Below are positions 62,606 to 64,000 of a stretch of 64,000 bases of DNA, piece by piece. The stretch covers positions 558,001 to 622,000 of the forward strand of contig NZ_CP064955.1 of NCBI RefSeq assembly GCF_011038645.2, in the 5' to 3' direction. A program made the translations under genes and the position numbers. The stretch comes from Corynebacterium qintianiae. GTDB taxonomy: Bacteria; Actinomycetota; Actinomycetes; Mycobacteriales; Mycobacteriaceae. Every line of letters starts with the position of its first letter. The first letter of the stretch is position 1. The notes below the pieces were generated by a model. It saw nothing but the letters and a program-made list of their open reading frames with translations, had not been told where the DNA came from and did no database searches.

Positions 62606-62678
62606 CGCCCCAGAGAGGAATCGAACCTCCGACACCGGCTTTAGGAGAGCCGTGCTCTATCCACTGAGCTACTGGGGC
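62606..62678 (-). tRNA. tRNA-Arg (anticodon CCT)
   Basis: A 73-nt cloverleaf on the minus strand: acceptor GCCCCAG pairing with CTGGGGC, D arm with AGCTCAGTGGATAGAGC, anticodon stem CGGCT/AGCCG around CTCCTAA (anticodon CCT, reads AGG), and T arm GGAGGTTCGATTCCTCT. The CCA is not encoded. Confidence 0.97.
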
Positions 62679-62691
62679 AACTCGAAAAAGG

Positions 62692-62946
62692 TTAGCGCAT
62701 GGCGTTGAACTTATCGACGACCGCCCCTACGCCCGGGTTCGTCTGATGCGTTCCGTCCGCGTAGCGCACCGTAGGCACGATGCGGTTGCCGTTGTTCACC
62801 GAGGCGACCCAGTCAGAGAACTCCTTGTTGGCGGGGTCATCGACATCGACGACCTCGTAGTCCACGTCTGTGCGCTTCAGACCGCCGAGCAGGGTGCGGC
62901 AGTAAGGGCACCAGCTGGTGGCGTAGACGGTCACAGGAGCAGACAT
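62692..62946 (-). CDS. Mycoredoxin / glutaredoxin-like protein
   Basis: An 84-residue glutaredoxin-fold protein with active site WCPYC near residue 12 (YATSWCPYCRTLL), the cis-Pro loop RIVPTV and C-terminal GG-like TNPG. In Actinobacteria such proteins use mycothiol to reduce mixed disulfides (mycoredoxin). It is 3 bp downstream of folA on the same strand. Confidence 0.88.
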   Translation of the reverse strand: MSAPVTVYATSWCPYCRTLLGGLKRTDVDYEVVDVDDPANKEFSDWVASVNNGNRIVPTVRYADGTHQTNPGVGAVVDKFNAMR

Positions 62947-62949
62947 AAC

Positions 62950-63429
62950 TTAATTCCTTTCAAGGCGCTGGAACTGGTAGCGCAAACCGGTGGTCGATGT
63001 GAGCCACTCGGACTGCGACACGAGCTCGAAGTCACCGGGGATTCGTGGGGCGATGACGGCTTCGGGTCCGAGGACGTCGGCGTACGAGGCGTCGATAAGC
63101 GTGAGCTCAATGACGTCGACCTCGTCGAGCGTCGCCTCGAAGATTTGCGCGCCGCCGATGATCCAGGCGTCTGTCTGGATGTCCGGCAAGTCGCGGGAGA
63201 CGAACGCGCCGTCGGACCACGCACCAGCCTCACGGGAGGACAGGATATGGTTCGGGCGCCCCGGCAGCGGGCGCTTGGGCAGGGCTTCCCACGTGCGGCG
63301 GCCCATGATGACGGGGTGGCCAAGCGTGATGTCCTTGAAGTGCTTCAAGTCCTCGGGCAGGTGCCAAGGCATGCCCGCGCCGTCGCCGATCACGCCGTCG
63401 AGGCTCTGCGCCCAGATCGCGCCTATCAT
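62950..63429 (-). CDS. folA: Dihydrofolate reductase
   Basis: A 159-residue enzyme that regenerates tetrahydrofolate with NADPH. The active-site block is GVIGDGAGMPWHLPEDLKHFK (with the catalytic Asp replaced by Glu-Asp in PEDL), followed by PVIMGRRTWEALP and WIIGGAQIFEATL. It overlaps thyA by 1 bp; together they run the thymidylate cycle. Confidence 0.95.
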   Translation of the reverse strand: MIGAIWAQSLDGVIGDGAGMPWHLPEDLKHFKDITLGHPVIMGRRTWEALPKRPLPGRPNHILSSREAGAWSDGAFVSRDLPDIQTDAWIIGGAQIFEATLDEVDVIELTLIDASYADVLGPEAVIAPRIPGDFELVSQSEWLTSTTGLRYQFQRLERN

Positions 63430-64000
63430 TACACCGATACCTCCGCGGTGATGGTCGGGTGGGGGTCGTAACCGACGACCGAGATGTCCTCGAAGCCATA
63501 GTCGAACATGCTCGCCGCCTTGTGCAGCTCGAGCTGCGGGTAGGGCCGCGCCTCACGCGACAGCTGCTCGTTGACCTGCTCGACGTGGTTGTTGTAGATG
63601 TGGCAGTCGCCGCCCGTCCAGACCAGCTCGCCCACCTCAAGGCCCGCCTGCTGGGCGAACATGTGGGTGAGCAGCGCATAGGAGGCAATGTTGAAGGGCA
63701 CACCGAGGAACATGTCGGCGGAGCGCTGGTACACCTGCATACTCAGCGTGCCGTCGGCGACGTAGAGCTGGAACAGCAGGTGGCAGGGCATAAGCGCCAT
63801 CTTGTCCAGCTCGGAGACATTCCACGCCGACACGAGGTTCCGGCGCGACTCAGGGTCCTCGTGGAGCAGGCGAAGCGACTCCGCGATTTGGTCGATGTGG
63901 GAGCCATCCGGGGTGGGCCAGGAGCGCCACTGCACGCCGTAGACGGGGCCGAGCTCGCCGACGGGATCCGCCCACTCGTTCCAGATGCGGATGCCGTTGT
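63429..64000 (-). CDS. thyA: Thymidylate synthase ThyA, 5' end outside window
   Basis: The frame is open to the right edge; at least 190 residues are visible, ending at 63429. Family blocks are [50 protein letters not shown] with the catalytic Cys in [24 protein letters not shown] and [13 protein letters not shown]. The enzyme methylates dUMP using methylene-tetrahydrofolate; the dihydrofolate product is recycled by the next gene. The internal ATG at 63935 is not the start. Confidence 0.96.
   Translation of the reverse strand, partial: NGIRIWNEWADPVGELGPVYGVQWRSWPTPDGSHIDQIAESLRLLHEDPESRRNLVSAWNVSELDKMALMPCHLLFQLYVADGTLSMQVYQRSADMFLGVPFNIASYALLTHMFAQQAGLEVGELVWTGGDCHIYNNHVEQVNEQLSREARPYPQLELHKAASMFDYGFEDISVVGYDPHPTITAEVSV

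Overview
The window is a GC-rich chromosomal segment of a Corynebacterium-like actinobacterium. The evidence is gene order and content: hisN-prfB-ftsE-ftsX-smpB-ssrA; xpb, rpf, csp, sepH, serC and gltA; an mctB-mctC monocarboxylate transporter pair; a DtxR-type iron box and a GlxR-type box; a tmRNA tag ending in RDYALAA; and an rRNA operon without spacer tRNAs. All assignments were made by reading the sequence, without database searches.

Layout. 1-6.0 kb: a partial DUF222/HNH protein, an MFS transporter, and a thiamine cluster (thiE, a DUF418 membrane protein fused to a small C-terminal domain, and thiC behind a TPP riboswitch). 6.0-13.2 kb: secreted trypsin-like protease, two inositol-monophosphatase-family genes, an SMR exporter behind a guanidine-III riboswitch, prfB, ftsEX, smpB, an SDR and tmRNA. 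13.2-18.1 kb: a luciferase-like oxidoreductase, then a four-gene siderophore ABC transporter behind a DtxR box. 18.1-23.9 kb: rRNA operon. 23.9-28.5 kb: an array of twelve dyad-symmetric repeats split by an IS21 element (5-bp duplication), which is itself split by an IS3 element (3-bp duplication), with the tail of a second, decayed IS21 element beyond it.

28.6-38.7 kb: a YhgE/Pip-type membrane protein, XPB helicase, a TrxR-like oxidoreductase, a NatAB-type ABC exporter and a helicase-C-related protein. 38.8-44.5 kb: a thiosulfate transporter fused to a TusA domain, rpf behind a c-di-AMP (ydaO) riboswitch, a cold-shock protein, small conserved proteins and glutaminyl cyclase. 44.5-54.8 kb: NCS2 permease, rRNA/tRNA methyltransferase, sepH, serC, gltA, an FKBP, an aldo-keto reductase and mctBC. 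54.8-64 kb: a Tat-exported DUF1906 protein, an MBL hydrolase, panC and panB placed tail to tail, an ABC exporter with its PadR regulator and twin operators, tRNA-Arg(CCT), mycoredoxin, dihydrofolate reductase and a partial thyA.

Most of the window is ordinary core genome, and I do not see a complete new enzymatic or defence system. The less ordinary parts are the repeat array with nested insertions, three riboswitches with a clear gene partner, a promoter inside a terminator loop, several domain fusions or rearrangements, and many starts that look leaderless (a TANNNT box 6-8 nt before the start codon).
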